Shown piece after piece: positions 61,741-64,000 of a stretch of DNA of 64,000 nucleotides. The notes under the pieces are model-generated. The model was not told where the DNA came from. It did no database searches and was given only the letters and a program-made list of their open reading frames with translations. Positions within the stretch are counted from its first letter, which is position 1. Each line of letters starts with the position of its first letter. This stretch comes from Rachycentron canadum (taxonomy: Eukaryota; Chordata; Actinopteri; Carangiformes; Rachycentridae), in the NCBI GenBank assembly GCA_038496675.1, contig CM076650.1, positions 12,030,828-12,094,827 on the forward strand, in the 5' to 3' direction. The position numbers were made by a program, and so were the translations under genes.

Positions 61741-64000
61741 AAGACACAGGACCGTAGCATGCACCTGGCTGAGCCTCACTGCCTCTAATGCTCGATATTC
61801 CATATTTATTCTTATCAAGGATCACAGGGGTTCATCTATGACTTTGCTTTGAGGTCGCCAGTAACAGGGTTAACAAATGGAGAAACACATACGGCAGCTA
61901 CAGGACATTGAGCTGGAGCTCACACCTGAAATACAAACATGGGGACAATGTGCAACCTCCACAGAGTTGTTTGGCTCGGTCTGGAGCCCCAGCAGAACAA
62001 CTGTACTCGTCGTTTGTCCTTTTTATCTTGTGTGATTATCTCAACAGTATTTCAAGATAGCATTTTATATGTTGCTAGACATGGTGAACCAAGTAATCTA
62101 TGCCAAAAGTTTTAGTGAACAATCAAATCAATTTCAGACATTCAGTCGAATCGATCCCGGCTCTGCACTCGATCGTCAGAACTCAGAAGAGTTGTATCAG
62201 AAAGCTGCAGTAAAATTACCATCCAAATTCCAAAATCTACCATCCAACAGTGAAGAGTGAGTAGATGATTTATCCTGTGATACACAGTGTCAGAACTTAA
62301 AAGCAATATTGATTTATTTTTCATCTTCACTGAAGACAAGAATCTGGTGCTTTCCACTGTACGATCTTGCAGAGTGTGACAAAAATGTTGACACCGAACT
62401 TGAAAAAGACAGGACACTCAATGAGCACACATAAGTTTAAGTGTCTGTTGATATAATACAATTATCCAAGCATGCTTCTGAGGTGCTATGTCAATTCGTA
62501 TTAATTAAAAACTCAGATTCTCAATGGCTTGCGTTACACATCTTCCAGTAAAAACTGGAGTACGCTTAAGTATTCTGCCCTAGAAAATGCAAACTCATTC
62601 ATAAACCATCACGACATCCCTTGTGCTCCCTGAATAGACTTTCACTCCCAAATAATCCTTTCTTTCCTGTCATGCAATGCAGAATGTTTCAGGAGGTGCA
62701 ATTGACAATAGCAAATACCTTCACAGAGTAGCTTTGTTTGTGTCCTCTCTGACCTCTAAAGACCAGGGGATCATTCCAGATGGGAGGGCTATAACTCTCC
62801 CTCCCACTGGGCATTTGGTGGGGCTGCCTGGCAGGCGGTACTCACTCTGACAGGATGTTCTATTGACTCAGGGGTTGGCTTGACAGAATGGGCGGTCTGT
62901 TTGAGCTTTGAGTTTAGATGGGAGGGCAAACCTTGCAGCACACATGCAGGCACAACACAGAGCTGTGATACTGTAATTATGTGAATGCATTTTTGAGTAT
63001 AACAAGTCAGTGGCACCGCGTAGACACACCAGACCTTCCTAAGGGGAGGAGCACCATTGTGCGTTTGAGCATTTCAGTCTCTGCCGTCTGTCTACCATAA
63101 AAAGGAGGGATCAAATATGAGAGCAGACAAGCACAAATGACAGACAGTATTTGTGAAATGGGAGCAGGTAAAACCGAACAAGCCTTCTGACAACACCGCC
63201 AGAGACACACGGCATTGTTTTTTTTCTTTCATGCTGTTCTGTGTACATACAAGACAATGCTAAGCTGTCTGCTATCCAGGGCAAATTCTGTAGATGTCAA
63301 GCATGTCGTTCCCACCCCCATTTTGTTTTCTTGCAAAATGTAAATTCTCACAACACTTCACTGGTGGAGAGAGTGCAGGGGAGCCTAACCATGCAGGTAC
63401 AAAAGTATATTTTTTAAAGGACATTTTTCACCCAAACAGGAACTAACGGTTATGACTTAAAAATTACCCCCTGGCAACCTGTTGTTATTGCATCCTCCAC
63501 CTGCAATGATTATACGGTTGCTCTTTAGTCACAATAGATATTAATCATTTGCACTTCTTGACAAGAGACCCTCGGTTATCACGGCAGCGTACAGTCAACA
63601 CTGCACCCTCTGTTTGGATTTGTGTTTCTTCATGAAATTTGCACAATAATAAGTATGATATTTAGCTACTGCCCTGTGTTTTTGTTTGTTTGTTTTTTTA
63701 AAGGTGCAATTTCCAGAGTATATACACAAAGACACACAACACATTATGAAAAATTCAAATGGAGGGGAAAAAAAACAAACAAAAAAAAAAACTGAACTAA
63801 ACTTGACTTCCTCTACACCCTAGTCTGGGGAGCACATTGAAATTTACATATGTTCTTACCAGACAGGATGAAAAAGAAATCCACTGTGCTATCACCTGAC
63901 AACGTTATATTGAGACAGCAAGCAGCAGTTATACGAGAGACCTTGTCTTTACCAAAAACTTCATCTCCATAAGGCATTGCCCCTTATGCTTTACCAGACC
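61741..64000. other. CTNNA2 intron to window end, no further exon recognised
   Basis: Unique-looking sequence with a poly-A tract at 63766-63792. Scanned for the next alpha-catenin exon (beginning with LRKAVMDH codons); not seen. Confidence 0.5.

Noticed and set aside
1..64000. CRISPR array, phage, bacterial operon or toxin-antitoxin system
   Set aside because: The window is vertebrate intronic DNA; direct repeats are microsatellites without spacers, and no bacterial-type genes or ribosome-binding-site-led operons are present.

Overview
This is non-coding-rich vertebrate nuclear DNA, almost certainly from a ray-finned (teleost) fish. The evidence is long introns, many dinucleotide, tetranucleotide and pentanucleotide microsatellites, tRNA-derived SINEs of teleost type, several other interspersed repeats I know from fish genomes, and two assembly gaps. 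There are no bacterial operons, CRISPR arrays, rRNA or functional tRNA genes. 

Two real genes are visible. (1) A complete single-exon coding sequence for LRRTM1, a leucine-rich-repeat synaptic adhesion protein, lies on the minus strand (31802-33373, 523 aa). (2) One 81-nt coding exon of CTNNA2 (alpha-N-catenin) lies on the plus strand (60564-60644), with perfect AG and GT splice sites and phase 0 at both ends. LRRTM1 therefore sits antisense inside a large CTNNA2 intron, the arrangement known from mammals. No other CTNNA2 exon was recognised, so the intron upstream of the exon is at least 60.5 kb and the downstream one at least 3.3 kb. 

Layout: 1-31 kb is CTNNA2 intron with microsatellites, three copies of one interspersed family (about 2.9, 8.9 and 23.8 kb), a SINE (4.8 kb), other repeat fragments, and candidate regulatory stretches. 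The 31.1-35 kb segment holds the LRRTM1 3' UTR, coding exon and a probable 5' UTR/promoter zone. The 35-60 kb segment is intron with further repeats, an LTR-like element (51.6-52.1 kb) and a second SINE (58.5 kb). The 60.5-64 kb segment holds the CTNNA2 exon and the start of its next intron. 

Both proteins act at neuronal contacts: LRRTM1 is a postsynaptic organiser that binds neurexins, and alpha-N-catenin links N-cadherin and beta-catenin to actin. The observations most worth checking are: a zero-length-exon (recursive) splice-site candidate at 23464/23465 in the giant intron; several RFX X-box matches, two of them flanking the CTNNA2 exon; a decayed hammerhead-like core at 60.2 kb; and the possible bidirectional LRRTM1/CTNNA2 promoter near 34-35 kb. 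I did not find a novel multi-gene system, and most of the window is ordinary intron.
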